This document shows positions 7,237-15,909 of a DNA stretch of 33,708 bases, in pieces. The notes under the pieces are model-generated. The model saw only the letters and a program-made list of their open reading frames with translations, had not been told where the DNA came from and ran no database searches. The stretch's first letter is position 1. Every line of letters begins with the position of its first letter. The translations under genes and the position numbers were made by a program. The stretch spans positions 1 to 33,708 of the forward strand of contig JASJDQ010000030.1 of NCBI GenBank assembly GCA_030065075.1, given 5' to 3'. This DNA is from Paracoccaceae bacterium (GTDB lineage Bacteria > Pseudomonadota > Alphaproteobacteria > Rhodobacterales > Rhodobacteraceae).

Positions 7237-7982
7237 GTGCGGATCATCCGAAACGCCGCCGAGGCCGCCCAACCGGCAAAGATCGCAATCGCGAGCGACA
7301 TCAAGCCATAGACCAGCGGGTTGTCGCGCGACAGACGGAATAGAAACCGCTCCAGCCCGACCTTTCTGACGTCGATAATGCTGTCGTGGCTGTCCAGCAC
7401 TTGCCCGTCCCGGGTCAAGTAGAACCGTGCGTGATACTCGCCCTCGGTCAGGTTGGCCGGCAAGCGGATCGAGGTGCTGAACAACGTCTGCTCATTCAAC
7501 TCGACCGCACCGATGTTGGTCTGATAAAGCCCGTTCCCCTCGCGGATGCGGATCAACGCATCGGTAAAAGCCTCGCTTCCCTCAACCGTAGCGCCGACCG
7601 AGCGGATGGCCCGGCGGATCGACACCTTGTGGCGCAGGTCCTCGACGTCGCTGAACACCTCGTTCCATGGCGCCGAAGTGGCAACCGCATAGAAACTCGG
7701 GGCCGCATCCACCTCGACGGCATCGGTGTTGATCCAGATGCCGAACCGCTTCGCCTTGCGCCGAACCGTGATCGGTTGCGACGGCCCGGCCACGGCAATC
7801 GCGACCTCCAGCGGCGGGTCCGCGACGATGGCGTCCTCCCGCTTGACCGCCCCGAAGATCAGGATTTCGGAGCCATCGAAGTTGGTGGTGATGGAAATCC
7901 GGTTCTGGCTCAGACCAGCGACGACTTCCTCGGCAACAGCGGGCAGGGTGGTCAGGAACAGGACAAGAAGCGCGCGGATCAT
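7233..7982 (-). CDS. TIGR02186-type membrane-anchored protein, partner of TauE-like exporter
   Basis: 249 aa with an N-terminal signal peptide (MIRALLVLFLTTLPAVAEE), a periplasmic beta-rich domain, and one C-terminal membrane segment (GLMSLAIAIFAGWAASAAF). This matches my memory of the TIGR02186 family, proteins of unknown function commonly encoded with sulfite/TauE-type exporters. An upstream in-frame start at 8057 would put the hydrophobic signal far inside the protein, so ATG 7982 is chosen. It overlaps the exporter stop by one base (TGATG), so the pair is translated together. Its role is probably assisting the transporter; this is inferred from context. Confidence 0.8.
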   Translation of the reverse strand: MIRALLVLFLTTLPAVAEEVVAGLSQNRISITTNFDGSEILIFGAVKREDAIVADPPLEVAIAVAGPSQPITVRRKAKRFGIWINTDAVEVDAAPSFYAVATSAPWNEVFSDVEDLRHKVSIRRAIRSVGATVEGSEAFTDALIRIREGNGLYQTNIGAVELNEQTLFSTSIRLPANLTEGEYHARFYLTRDGQVLDSHDSIIDVRKVGLERFLFRLSRDNPLVYGLMSLAIAIFAGWAASAAFRMIRT

Positions 7983-8899
7983 CAGTGCCCCCCCGCACGT
8001 CCAAGCGAATAGAGCTCGCTTGGCTCGATCAACAGGTCCAGCGCCAGCTTGCCGCAAACCGCCAGAACCATCACGGCAAGCAGGATGCGAAGCGACTCAG
8101 CTTTCATCCGCGCCCCGATCTGTGTTCCAACCTGCGCCCCGATCACGCCACCGAGCAGCAACAACACGGCCAGCACGATGTCGACCGTGAAGTTCGTCGT
8201 CGCGTGCAGAAGCGTCGTGAAGCCGGTGACGAAAATGATCTGAAAGAGCGACGTGCCGACCACCACCTTCGTCGGCATGCCGAGGATATAGATCATCGCA
8301 GGCACCATGATGAACCCGCCGCCCACGCCCATGATGGCCGCCAGGATGCCGACGAAAACACCCACCACGACCGGCGGAATGACCGAAATATAAAGCCCCG
8401 ACGTCCGGAACCGCATCTTGAAGGGCAGGGAGTGTGCCAGTCCGTGCTTTCTGCGTTTGCGGGTCGCCCCGCCAGCGCGCGTCTTCCGAAGCGCGTTCAC
8501 GCTTTCGATGAACATCAGTCCGCCGATTATGCCCAGAAAGACGACATAGCAAAGCCGCACCAGCAGATCGACCTGCCCGACCGCTTTCAGCGCGTTGAAT
8601 ATCTGCACCCCCAGCGCCGCGCCGACCAGACCCCCGATCAGCAGGACGACACCCATCCTCAGGTCCACCGTTCGTCGCCGAAGGTGGGCGAGGGCACCGG
8701 AAAAGGACGACGCGACGATCTGGTTCGCCTCGGTCGCCACGGCCACCGCCGGCGGAATGCCGATGAAGAACAGCAATGGCGTCATCAAAAACCCACCGCC
8801 CACGCCGAACATGCCCGACAGAATGCCGACCATACCGCCAAGTCCCAATAGCAAGAACGCGTTCACCGAGACTTCGGCGATCGGAAGATAGATTTGCAT
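7982..8899 (-). CDS. TauE/SafE-family sulfite or anion exporter
   Basis: Inner-membrane protein of 305 aa with about eight hydrophobic segments in two repeated halves. Each half carries the family's glycine signature: GMFGVGGGFLMTPLLF near the N-terminus and IMGVGGGFIMVPAMIY after the middle. A basic cytoplasmic loop (RKTRAGGATRKRRKHG) separates the halves. Family members move sulfite, sulfoacetate, taurine breakdown products or other anions; the substrate here is unknown. It is the first gene of a two-gene operon with the TIGR02186 protein, and is divergent from the MATE gene. Confidence 0.88.
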   Translation of the reverse strand: MQIYLPIAEVSVNAFLLLGLGGMVGILSGMFGVGGGFLMTPLLFFIGIPPAVAVATEANQIVASSFSGALAHLRRRTVDLRMGVVLLIGGLVGAALGVQIFNALKAVGQVDLLVRLCYVVFLGIIGGLMFIESVNALRKTRAGGATRKRRKHGLAHSLPFKMRFRTSGLYISVIPPVVVGVFVGILAAIMGVGGGFIMVPAMIYILGMPTKVVVGTSLFQIIFVTGFTTLLHATTNFTVDIVLAVLLLLGGVIGAQVGTQIGARMKAESLRILLAVMVLAVCGKLALDLLIEPSELYSLGRAGGH

Positions 8900-9049
8900 G
8901 GATTGGCTCTTACGCCCGGCCCCAAGGCGGGTTCAACGACCAATTCGCCAGGCGGCATCGGTCCAGATGCGACAAATCGGAACAGGCCCCGTCAGGGGCA
9001 CCTAAACGTGCCGATGGACAAGCGACGGACGCGCTGCCAACGTGCACCT

Positions 9050-10450
9050 ATGTCGGAACAGGCGAAATTTCTCGAAGGCAACCTGCTGCGGCATATCGCG
9101 GTGATGTCGATCACCTCGTCTGTCGGGCTGATGGCCGTCTTCGCGGTCGATTTCGTCGACATGATCTTCATCTCGATGCTGGGCAAGGCCGAACTGGCCG
9201 CCGCCATCGGATACGCAGGTGCGATCCTGTTCTTCACCGGATCCTTCGGGATCGGCATGGCCATCGCCTGCGGCGCCCTTGTTGCGCGCGCGCTGGGCGA
9301 AGGCAACACGGATCTGGCGCGGCAGCGGGCGACGTCCAGCCTGATCATCGGGTTTTTCTTCGGAGCCGTTTTCGCCGCCCTCGTCTGGTTCAATCTGCGC
9401 ACGTTGGTGTCCCTTCTGGGCGCGTCTGGAAGAACGCTGGACCTCGCGGTGGGATACATGCAGGTCATCTTGCCAAGCCTGCCCCTGTTGCTGATCGGCA
9501 TGGTCGGCGGGGCGATCCTGCGCGCCCATGGCGACGCAGGCCGTTCGATGAACGTGCTGATCTACGGTGGCGTGGTGAACGCTATCCTCGATCCCATCCT
9601 GATCTTCGGCGTAGGCCTCGAACTGACCGGTGCCGCACTTGCCTCGGTCGCCGCCCGTTTCACCATTGCCTATCTGGCGCTTCGAGCCATCCAACGCCAC
9701 CACGGCGGTTTCGGCGATCCCAAACTCAGGGATATAGCCGTCGATTTCCGGCCCGTGTTCGCCATCGCTGTCCCCGCCATTCTCACCCAATTGGCAACGC
9801 CCGTTGGGCAGGCCTATGTCACCCGCGCCATGGCAGAGTTCGGGGAAGAGGCCGTGGCGGGCATGGCGATCGTCGGGCGCCTGACGCCGGTGGCCTTTGC
9901 GATCATCTTCGCGCTCTCGGGCGCCGTCGGCCCGATCATCGGGCAGAACGCGGGCGCCAAGAACAACGAACGTGTACAAAGAGCGTTCACGGAAGCCCTG
10001 TGGTTCACCGCCGGTGTCACGGTCCTCGTCTCGGTTGCCCTTTTCGCCCTGCGAGAGCCCTTGGCGGTTGTCTTCCAACTGGACGAAGGCACCATCGCGC
10101 GGACGCTTGTGTTCCTCTTCGCCGGGCCGCTGTCGCTCCTCTGGTTCTTCAACGGCCTGATCTTCGTCGCCAACGCCGCGTTCAACAACCTTGGCCACCC
10201 TTTCTATTCGACGCTGACCAACTGGGGCCGTCACACCTTGGGAACCATCCCCCCGGTGATGCTTGGTGCGGCCCTGTTCGGAGCGCCAGGCGTTTTGATC
10301 GGGCAGGCCTTCGGCGGGGTGGTTTTCGCGGCAATCGCTTTCCTCATGGCCCGCAGCGTCATGGCCAAGACAGCCGACAGGGCCCCCGACCCGCGCGAGC
10401 CCTTCGCCCGCCAAGGCCGCCTGCACTCGCTGTTCCATCTCCGGCGTTAG
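9050..10450 (+). CDS. MATE-family multidrug efflux transporter
   Basis: Cation-coupled exporter of drugs or metabolites in the inner membrane, 466 aa with about twelve hydrophobic segments. Family-like stretches are DFVDMIFISMLGKAELAA, GGAILRAHGDAGRSMN, and in the second half GQNAGAKNNERVQRAF. Start choice: the frame is open further upstream (ATGs at 8894 and 9014), but the added residues are polar and unlike a transporter N-terminus. ATG 9050 (MSEQAKFLEGNLLRHIA) matches the family start, though no strong ribosome site precedes it; ATG 9014 is the alternative. A small hairpin (GCCCC/GGGGC, 8986-8999) lies in the leader. Its substrate is unknown. Confidence 0.9.
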   Translation: MSEQAKFLEGNLLRHIAVMSITSSVGLMAVFAVDFVDMIFISMLGKAELAAAIGYAGAILFFTGSFGIGMAIACGALVARALGEGNTDLARQRATSSLIIGFFFGAVFAALVWFNLRTLVSLLGASGRTLDLAVGYMQVILPSLPLLLIGMVGGAILRAHGDAGRSMNVLIYGGVVNAILDPILIFGVGLELTGAALASVAARFTIAYLALRAIQRHHGGFGDPKLRDIAVDFRPVFAIAVPAILTQLATPVGQAYVTRAMAEFGEEAVAGMAIVGRLTPVAFAIIFALSGAVGPIIGQNAGAKNNERVQRAFTEALWFTAGVTVLVSVALFALREPLAVVFQLDEGTIARTLVFLFAGPLSLLWFFNGLIFVANAAFNNLGHPFYSTLTNWGRHTLGTIPPVMLGAALFGAPGVLIGQAFGGVVFAAIAFLMARSVMAKTADRAPDPREPFARQGRLHSLFHLRR

Positions 10451-10506
10451 GCTTTTGTCAAATCCTCCGCACGCCCAAATCATATGTGCTTAACCCCACC
10501 GAACGC

Positions 10507-10583
10507 GCTTCTGTACAAATGTGAATTCGGGGGGTGCAGCTTCTGTACAAAACGTCCACTTCCCCGGAATGTGCGAATGTACA
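10507..10583. repeat. Three TGTACA sites in the gap between MATE and the GGCT-like gene
   Basis: The 13-mer GCTTCTGTACAAA occurs at 10507-10519 and again at 10539-10551, period 32 bases. A third TGTACA at 10578-10583 is 34 bases on and in inverted context (CCTGTACATT on the minus strand). The spacing is about three helical turns. The gap (10451-10674) lies between two converging genes and holds no convincing ORF. A TTGTCA-like -35 near 10454 could begin an unannotated small RNA, but no clear -10 or terminator is seen. Confidence 0.55.
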
Positions 10584-10674
10584 GGTAACGCTTCCGCAAA
10601 ATTCCTGACCAAACCCCAACCGGGTCGCGCGCCGCCGCGTGCAGAGCGGAAACGCCCTGTCTTCTGGTCGTGGG

Positions 10675-11247
10675 TCAGGTCGTCTCGTCCGCGAAAATGT
10701 CCGCACCAAGGCGTTCCAGCGATGCATCCGTCAGCGACCGTTCGTCCGTGCTCAGAGGCTGATGCCGCGAATAACGGGGCGCCGCACGATCATTGAGAAT
10801 CGGCGCGTCCCACCCGTCCGTCGTCTCGAAGAAACGGTGGACACCCGCTTCGCCGAACTCGCGCAGAAAGCCCTGAACGACCACGTCCAGGTAGCTCAAG
10901 AGGATCGGATGATGCGCCGAATGCGGCTGATGCAAGTGATCCGGCGCGTGATACATGCGGATGTCGGCCTCAAGTTCCAGGGGGTGTTCAACCTCTTGAA
11001 TAGGCTCGCAAATATAAGATCGCTCGCGCTGATCCAGCGCCGACCAGGACTGCTCGGGCACCTCTGCGACAAGCCCGTCGATCCTTGTACCTGGGTCGGG
11101 AACAGCCGTCAGAAAGGCAACGCTGCGTCCGGTGACATGACGCCACGTCCGCCGCCAGCCCGACAGCGTCGCGGGGTGTGGCCGGTCGTAGTCGTGGGTC
11201 GCACGATTGACCAGACTTCCGTATCCGAAAACAAAAGCTTGAGGCAT
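10675..11247 (-). CDS. Gamma-glutamylcyclotransferase-like protein
   Basis: 190 aa, cytosolic, with the GGCT/AIG2 fold's N-terminal nucleotide-like loop FVFGYGSLVNR and a later GLVAEVPEQSWSALDQRE segment that fits the conserved glutamate region (E of DQRE). Such enzymes release 5-oxoproline from gamma-glutamyl dipeptides or glutathione. The assignment to a specific substrate is not possible. The frame extends to 11283, but ATG 11247 (MPQAFVFGYGSL) places the fold at the N-terminus as in relatives. It is divergent from the glycine riboswitch and gcv operon, with 82 bases between them, so the two transcription units share a promoter region. Confidence 0.75.
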   Translation of the reverse strand: MPQAFVFGYGSLVNRATHDYDRPHPATLSGWRRTWRHVTGRSVAFLTAVPDPGTRIDGLVAEVPEQSWSALDQRERSYICEPIQEVEHPLELEADIRMYHAPDHLHQPHSAHHPILLSYLDVVVQGFLREFGEAGVHRFFETTDGWDAPILNDRAAPRYSRHQPLSTDERSLTDASLERLGADIFADETT

Positions 11248-11329
11248 GGTCCCCGCTTTGCCTTGGTATTCCGTGGAATACAAGGTCTTGCCAAATGCCG
11301 GGTATCGGGCTTATGACGATTCTGTCAGC

Positions 11330-11478
11330 AGCGGGAGAATTCGGGCCCAAAGCCCGATGCCGAAGGAGCAACCGCCCCGGTAAACTCTCAGGCCAAAGGA
11401 CCGCTCGCAGGCAAAAGACTCTGGAGAGACCTCGGATGAGGCGCCGAAGGGATAGCGATCTCAGGCAAAAGGACAGAG
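11330..11478 (+). ncRNA. Tandem glycine riboswitch upstream of gcvT
   Basis: Two glycine aptamers in series. Aptamer 1 (11330-11405) has closing stem AGCGG/CCGCT and the conserved GGAGAA, CCGAAGGAGCAA and CTCTCAGGCCAAAGGACC blocks. Aptamer 2 (11419-11478) has closing stem CTCT/AGAG and the blocks GGAGAG, GCCGAAGGGAT and ATCTCAGGCAAAAGGACAGAG. A short linker (11406-11418) joins them. In this class glycine usually turns the glycine cleavage genes on. Downstream short hairpins (11478-11490, GGGG/CCCC; 11489-11502, CCGGC/GCCGG) end just before the Shine-Dalgarno GAAGGA at 11505-11510. No T-run is present, so control is probably at translation. Confidence 0.95.
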
Positions 11479-11516
11479 GGGGCACGCCCCGGCAGTCGCC
11501 GGATGAAGGAGTGCCG

Positions 11517-12635
11517 ATGCCTGAATTGAAGCGAACACCGCTCTATGACCTGCATGTCGCGCTGGGCGCGAAGATGGTGCCTTTCGCGGGCTATGAGATG
11601 CCCGTGCAGTACGGCATGGGCGTGATGAAAGAGCATCTTTGGACGCGCGAGCATGCGGGGCTTTTCGATGTGAGTCATATGGGGCAGGTGCGTATCATCC
11701 CGAAATCAGGCGATATTTCCGATGCCGCACGTGCTTTCGAAACTCTCGTGCCCGTCAGCATCCTTGGGTTGAAAGAAGGGCGTCAGCGCTATGCGATGTT
11801 CACCAATGCGCACGGCGGTATTCTGGACGATCTGATGGTCGCCAATCGCAGCGATCACCTGCTGGCCGTCGTAAACGCGGCCTGCAAGGAAGATGACATT
11901 GCGCATATGACGGCAGGGCTTGCCGGGTGCAGCGTCGAGTCTCAGGCGGACCGCGCCTTGCTGGCATTGCAGGGGCCGCAGGCCGAAACCGCGCTGGCGC
12001 GGCTGGTTCCCGGAGGCGCCGACATGCGCTTCATGGATGTCGCAGATTTCGACTGGCAGGGCGCAGAGCTTTGGATCTCCCGTTCAGGCTACACTGGCGA
12101 GGACGGGTACGAGATTTCGCTTCCGAACACAAAGTCTGTCGAGTTTGCCGAAGCCCTTCTCGCGATGGACGAAGTCGAAGCCATCGGCCTCGGCGCCCGC
12201 GACTCGCTCCGCCTCGAAGCCGGGCTTTGCCTCTACGGCTCCGACATCGACTCCGAAACTACACCGGTCGAAGCGGCGCTTGAGTGGGCCATCCAAAAGG
12301 CGCGTCGCCGGGGCGGCGACCGCGAGGGCGGCTTTCCCGGCGCGGATGTGATTTTCGAACAACTTGAAAACGGCGCGCCCCGCCGCCGCGTCGGCCTGCT
12401 GCCCGAAGGCCGCGCGCCGATGCGCGCCGGTACCGAGCTATACGCCGGCGAAACTCACGTCGGCACCGTTACCTCAGGCGCTTACGGACCCTCGCTCGAA
12501 GCGCCGATGTCGATGGGCTACGTCACCACCGAATACGCCGAAACCGGCACGAAACTGGAAGGCGAGGTGCGCGGCAAACGCCTGCCTGTCACCGTCGCCG
12601 ACCTGCCCTTCCGCCCCTCCAATTACAAACGCTGA
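11517..12635 (+). CDS. gcvT: Glycine cleavage system T protein (aminomethyltransferase)
   Basis: Transfers the methylene group from aminomethyl-lipoyl-GcvH to tetrahydrofolate, releasing ammonia. 372 aa, standard length. Family-type sequence: LKRTPLYDLHVALGAKMVPFAGYEMPVQY at the start (split: LKRTPLYDLH, then VPFAGYEMPVQY), LFDVSHMGQ, SGYTGEDGYEIS, LGARDSLRLEAGLCLYG, and the C-terminal barrel with GTVTSGAYGPSLEAPMSMGYV. ATG 11517 is chosen because GAAGGA lies six bases upstream and the family N-terminus begins there; the open frame upstream is the riboswitch. It is the first gene of gcvTHP, probably induced by glycine through the riboswitch. Confidence 0.96.
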   Translation: MPELKRTPLYDLHVALGAKMVPFAGYEMPVQYGMGVMKEHLWTREHAGLFDVSHMGQVRIIPKSGDISDAARAFETLVPVSILGLKEGRQRYAMFTNAHGGILDDLMVANRSDHLLAVVNAACKEDDIAHMTAGLAGCSVESQADRALLALQGPQAETALARLVPGGADMRFMDVADFDWQGAELWISRSGYTGEDGYEISLPNTKSVEFAEALLAMDEVEAIGLGARDSLRLEAGLCLYGSDIDSETTPVEAALEWAIQKARRRGGDREGGFPGADVIFEQLENGAPRRRVGLLPEGRAPMRAGTELYAGETHVGTVTSGAYGPSLEAPMSMGYVTTEYAETGTKLEGEVRGKRLPVTVADLPFRPSNYKR

Positions 12636-12650
12636 ACAGGGAAGACACCC

Positions 12651-13010
12651 ATGAAGTACACCGAAGATCATGAATGGCTGCGCGCCGAGGGCGATATCGT
12701 CGTCGTCGGCATCACCGAACACGCCGCCGAACAACTGGGCGACGTCGTCTTCGTAGAGCTGCCCGATGCGGAAACGCAGGTGGCCAAGGGCGACGACATC
12801 GTTGTGATCGAAAGCGTGAAGGCGGCCTCAGACATCGTGGCGCCCCTCGATGGCGAGATTGTCGCGGTCAACGCCGACCTCGCCGACAACCCCGGCCTTG
12901 TGAACGAGGATCCGACCGGTAACGCATGGTTCTTCAAGATCAAGGTCGACGATCTGGGCCAGCTGGACGGCTACATGACCGAAGACGAATATCAAGAAAT
13001 GATCAGTTGA
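12651..13010 (+). CDS. gcvH: Glycine cleavage system H protein (lipoyl carrier)
   Basis: Small lipoylated shuttle protein that carries the aminomethyl group between GcvP, GcvT and the L protein. 119 aa, normal. It begins [20 protein letters not shown] and has the lipoylation site at K57 in ESVKAASDI, then [21 protein letters not shown] and a C-terminal acidic helix with MTEDEYQEM. It sits 15 bases after gcvT and 43 bases before gcvP in the same operon. The L protein (lipoamide dehydrogenase) is not in the window and is probably shared with other complexes. Confidence 0.97.
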   Translation: MKYTEDHEWLRAEGDIVVVGITEHAAEQLGDVVFVELPDAETQVAKGDDIVVIESVKAASDIVAPLDGEIVAVNADLADNPGLVNEDPTGNAWFFKIKVDDLGQLDGYMTEDEYQEMIS

Positions 13011-13053
13011 TCGTAGCAACCCGGTTCATGGCGCGTGCCAAAGGAGCGTAAAA

Positions 13054-15906
13054 ATGACCTTCACACCGACCGATTACTTGCCATATGACTTCGCGAACCG
13101 TCGCCATATCGGGCCGTCGCCCGCGGAAATGGCCCAGATGCTCAAGGCGCTGGGTGTGGGGTCGCTCGACGAATTGATCGATCAAACCGTGCCCGCGTCC
13201 ATCCGGCAAGACGAGCCACTCTCGTTCGAAAAACCCCGCTCGGAACGCGAACTCATTTGGGAAATGCGCCAGATCGCCGGAAAGAACCAGGTGTTCACGA
13301 CCATGATCGGGCAGGGGTACTATGGCACAACGACACCGCCCGCGATCCTGCGAAACATTCTCGAGAACCCGGCCTGGTACACCGCCTACACGCCTTATCA
13401 GCCCGAAATCAGCCAGGGCCGTCTGGAAGCGCTTCTGAACTACCAGACGATGATCTCGGACTTGACAGGATTGCCAATCGCCAATGCCTCGCTTCTGGAC
13501 GAGGCGACGGCGGCAGCGGAAGCGATGACCATGGCCCAGCGCGTGGCCAAGTCGAAAGCGCAAGCATTATTCATCGACGAAAATTGCCATCCGCAGAACA
13601 TTGCCGTGATGCAGACCCGTGCCCGACCGTTGGGGATCGAGTGCATCGTCGGCGCGCCCAAGGACCTGGACCCATCAGCCGTCTTCGCGGCGATCTTCCA
13701 ATACCCGGGCACTTACGGCCACGTGCGCGACTTCACCGACCAGATCGCCGCGCTGCACGATGCCAAGGCACTCGGGATCGTGATCGCCGATCCGCTGGCC
13801 CTGACACTTCTGAAAGAGCCGGGCGCAATGGGGGCCGACATCGCCGTCGGCTCGACCCAGCGGTTCGGCGTGCCCATGGGCATGGGTGGCCCGCACGCGG
13901 CCTATATCGCCTGCAATGACAGCTATAAGCGCGCCATGCCGGGACGCATCGTCGGCGTGTCCGTCGATGCGCGCGGCAACAAGGCGTACCGCCTGTCGCT
14001 TCAGACACGCGAACAACACATCCGCCGCGAAAAGGCGACATCAAACGTCTGCACCGCACAGGCGCTTTTGGCCGTCATGGCCAGTTTCTATGGCGTGTTC
14101 CACGGACCCGATGGGCTTCGCGCCATCGCTCAGCGCATCCACCGCAAGACTGAACGGCTTGTCATGGGGCTGGAGGCAGGAGGCTTCACCGTTGAGCCCA
14201 AGCTCTTCTTCGACACGATTACGGTCGACGTCGGCGCGCTGCAGGGCGTCATTCTGGAAGCGGGCCGGAAAGAGCGGATCAACTTCCGCAAGGTGGGCGA
14301 CACGAAAATCGGCATCGCCGTCGACGAAACCGTGCGCCCCGCCGTCCTGGAAGGCGTCTGGCGCGCGTTTGGCCTGAACTTCAGCCGCGACGATTTCGAA
14401 GCGGGTTACACCCGGCTTCCGGTCGAATATCACCGCACTTCCGATTTCATGACGCATCCCGTGTTCCACATGAACCGGGCCGAAACCGAGATGATGCGCT
14501 ATATGCGCCGCCTCGCCGACCGCGACCTCGCGCTGGACCGCGCGATGATCCCGCTTGGAAGTTGCACCATGAAACTCAATGCGGCTGTCGAGATGATGCC
14601 GGTCACATGGCCCGAGTTCGCGAACATCCATCCCTTCGCCCCCGCCGATCAGGTCCAAGGCTACACGGCAATGATCGAGGATCTCTCGCGTCGGCTGTGC
14701 GAAATCACCGGTTACGACGCCATGTCGATGCAGCCCAACTCGGGCGCGCAGGGCGAATACGCAGGACTTTTGACCATACAGGCCTATCACCGTGCCCGCG
14801 GCGACGCGCAACGCGACATTTGCCTCATTCCAATCAACGCACATGGCACCAATCCGGCCAGCGCGCATATGTGCGGGATGGACGTGGTGGTTACCAAGTG
14901 CACCGAGAACGGCGACATCGACCTAGAGGACTTCCGCGCCAAGGCGGAAGCCGCTGGACCGCGCCTTGCCGCCTGCATGATCACCTATCCATCGACCCAT
15001 GGCGTGTTCGAGGAAACCGTGCGTGAGGTCTGTCAGATCACGCATGACCACGGCGGGCAGGTCTATCTGGACGGCGCCAACCTGAATGCGATGGTCGGTA
15101 TTTCGAAACCGGGCGAGATCGGCTCCGACGTGAGCCACCTGAACCTGCACAAGACGTTCTGTATTCCCCACGGCGGCGGTGGCCCCGGTATGGGACCCAT
15201 CGGCGTCAAGGCGCATCTGGTCCCCTTCCTGCCGGGTCACCCGGAAACCGGCGGTCGCGAAGGGCCCGTTTCCGCTGCGCCCTTCGGCTCGCCCGGTATC
15301 CTCGTGATCTCTTATGCGTATCTCCTTCTGATGGGGGGCGACGGCCTGACACAGGCCACGAAGGTTGCGATCCTGAACGCCAACTACATCGCCAAGCGGT
15401 TGGAACAGGCCTATGGCGTCCTGTTCAAGGGCAGTCAGGGCCGGGTCGCGCATGAATGCATCATTGACACGCGCCCCTTCGACGAAAGCGCGGGCGTGAC
15501 CGTCGATGATATTGCTAAGCGCTTGATCGACAACGGCTTCCACGCACCGACCATGAGCTGGCCGGTGGCTGGCACGCTGATGATCGAACCGACCGAGTCC
15601 GAAACCAAGGCCGAGCTGGATCGCTTCTGCGACGCCATGCTCTCGATCCGCGAAGAAATCGCGGCCATCGAGGCAGGCAAGGCCGATCGCGACAACAACC
15701 CGCTCAAACGCGCGCCCCACACGGTCGAAGATCTCGTGGGCGACTGGAACCGCCCCTATAGCCGTGAAGAGGCTTGCTATCCCCCGGGCGCCTTCCGCGT
15801 GGACAAGTATTGGGCCCCGGTCAATCGCGTCGACAATGCTTACGGTGACCGAAACCTCGTCTGCATCTGCCCGCCGCTCGAAGAGTACGCAGAGGCGGCG
15901 GAGTAG
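13054..15906 (+). CDS. gcvP: Glycine dehydrogenase (decarboxylating), P protein
   Basis: PLP-dependent decarboxylation of glycine with transfer of the aminomethyl group to lipoyl-GcvH. 950 aa: a single-chain P protein with both homologous halves, as in most proteobacteria. Landmarks are [17 protein letters not shown] at the N-terminus, [12 protein letters not shown], the PLP lysine K700 in [19 protein letters not shown], and [17 protein letters not shown] near the end. The ribosome site is AAAGGAG at 13039-13045. It ends three bases before the stop of the oppositely oriented oxidoreductase gene, so transcription converges here with almost no spacer. Confidence 0.97.
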   Translation: MTFTPTDYLPYDFANRRHIGPSPAEMAQMLKALGVGSLDELIDQTVPASIRQDEPLSFEKPRSERELIWEMRQIAGKNQVFTTMIGQGYYGTTTPPAILRNILENPAWYTAYTPYQPEISQGRLEALLNYQTMISDLTGLPIANASLLDEATAAAEAMTMAQRVAKSKAQALFIDENCHPQNIAVMQTRARPLGIECIVGAPKDLDPSAVFAAIFQYPGTYGHVRDFTDQIAALHDAKALGIVIADPLALTLLKEPGAMGADIAVGSTQRFGVPMGMGGPHAAYIACNDSYKRAMPGRIVGVSVDARGNKAYRLSLQTREQHIRREKATSNVCTAQALLAVMASFYGVFHGPDGLRAIAQRIHRKTERLVMGLEAGGFTVEPKLFFDTITVDVGALQGVILEAGRKERINFRKVGDTKIGIAVDETVRPAVLEGVWRAFGLNFSRDDFEAGYTRLPVEYHRTSDFMTHPVFHMNRAETEMMRYMRRLADRDLALDRAMIPLGSCTMKLNAAVEMMPVTWPEFANIHPFAPADQVQGYTAMIEDLSRRLCEITGYDAMSMQPNSGAQGEYAGLLTIQAYHRARGDAQRDICLIPINAHGTNPASAHMCGMDVVVTKCTENGDIDLEDFRAKAEAAGPRLAACMITYPSTHGVFEETVREVCQITHDHGGQVYLDGANLNAMVGISKPGEIGSDVSHLNLHKTFCIPHGGGGPGMGPIGVKAHLVPFLPGHPETGGREGPVSAAPFGSPGILVISYAYLLLMGGDGLTQATKVAILNANYIAKRLEQAYGVLFKGSQGRVAHECIIDTRPFDESAGVTVDDIAKRLIDNGFHAPTMSWPVAGTLMIEPTESETKAELDRFCDAMLSIREEIAAIEAGKADRDNNPLKRAPHTVEDLVGDWNRPYSREEACYPPGAFRVDKYWAPVNRVDNAYGDRNLVCICPPLEEYAEAAE

Positions 15907-15909
15907 CCG

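Noticed and set aside
8776-10524. 582-codon plus-strand frame over the MATE gene
   Set aside because: Very Arg/Pro/His-rich with no transmembrane pattern, while the overlapping frame encodes a clear MATE transporter.
10521-10796. Short ORFs in the gap with the TGTACA array (both strands)
   Set aside because: They run into the GGCT-like gene, lack ribosome sites, and have Arg/Pro-rich, non-protein-like sequence.
11295-11516. N-terminal extension of gcvT through the riboswitch
   Set aside because: The open frame is the riboswitch read as protein; the family N-terminus and ribosome site fix the start at 11517.
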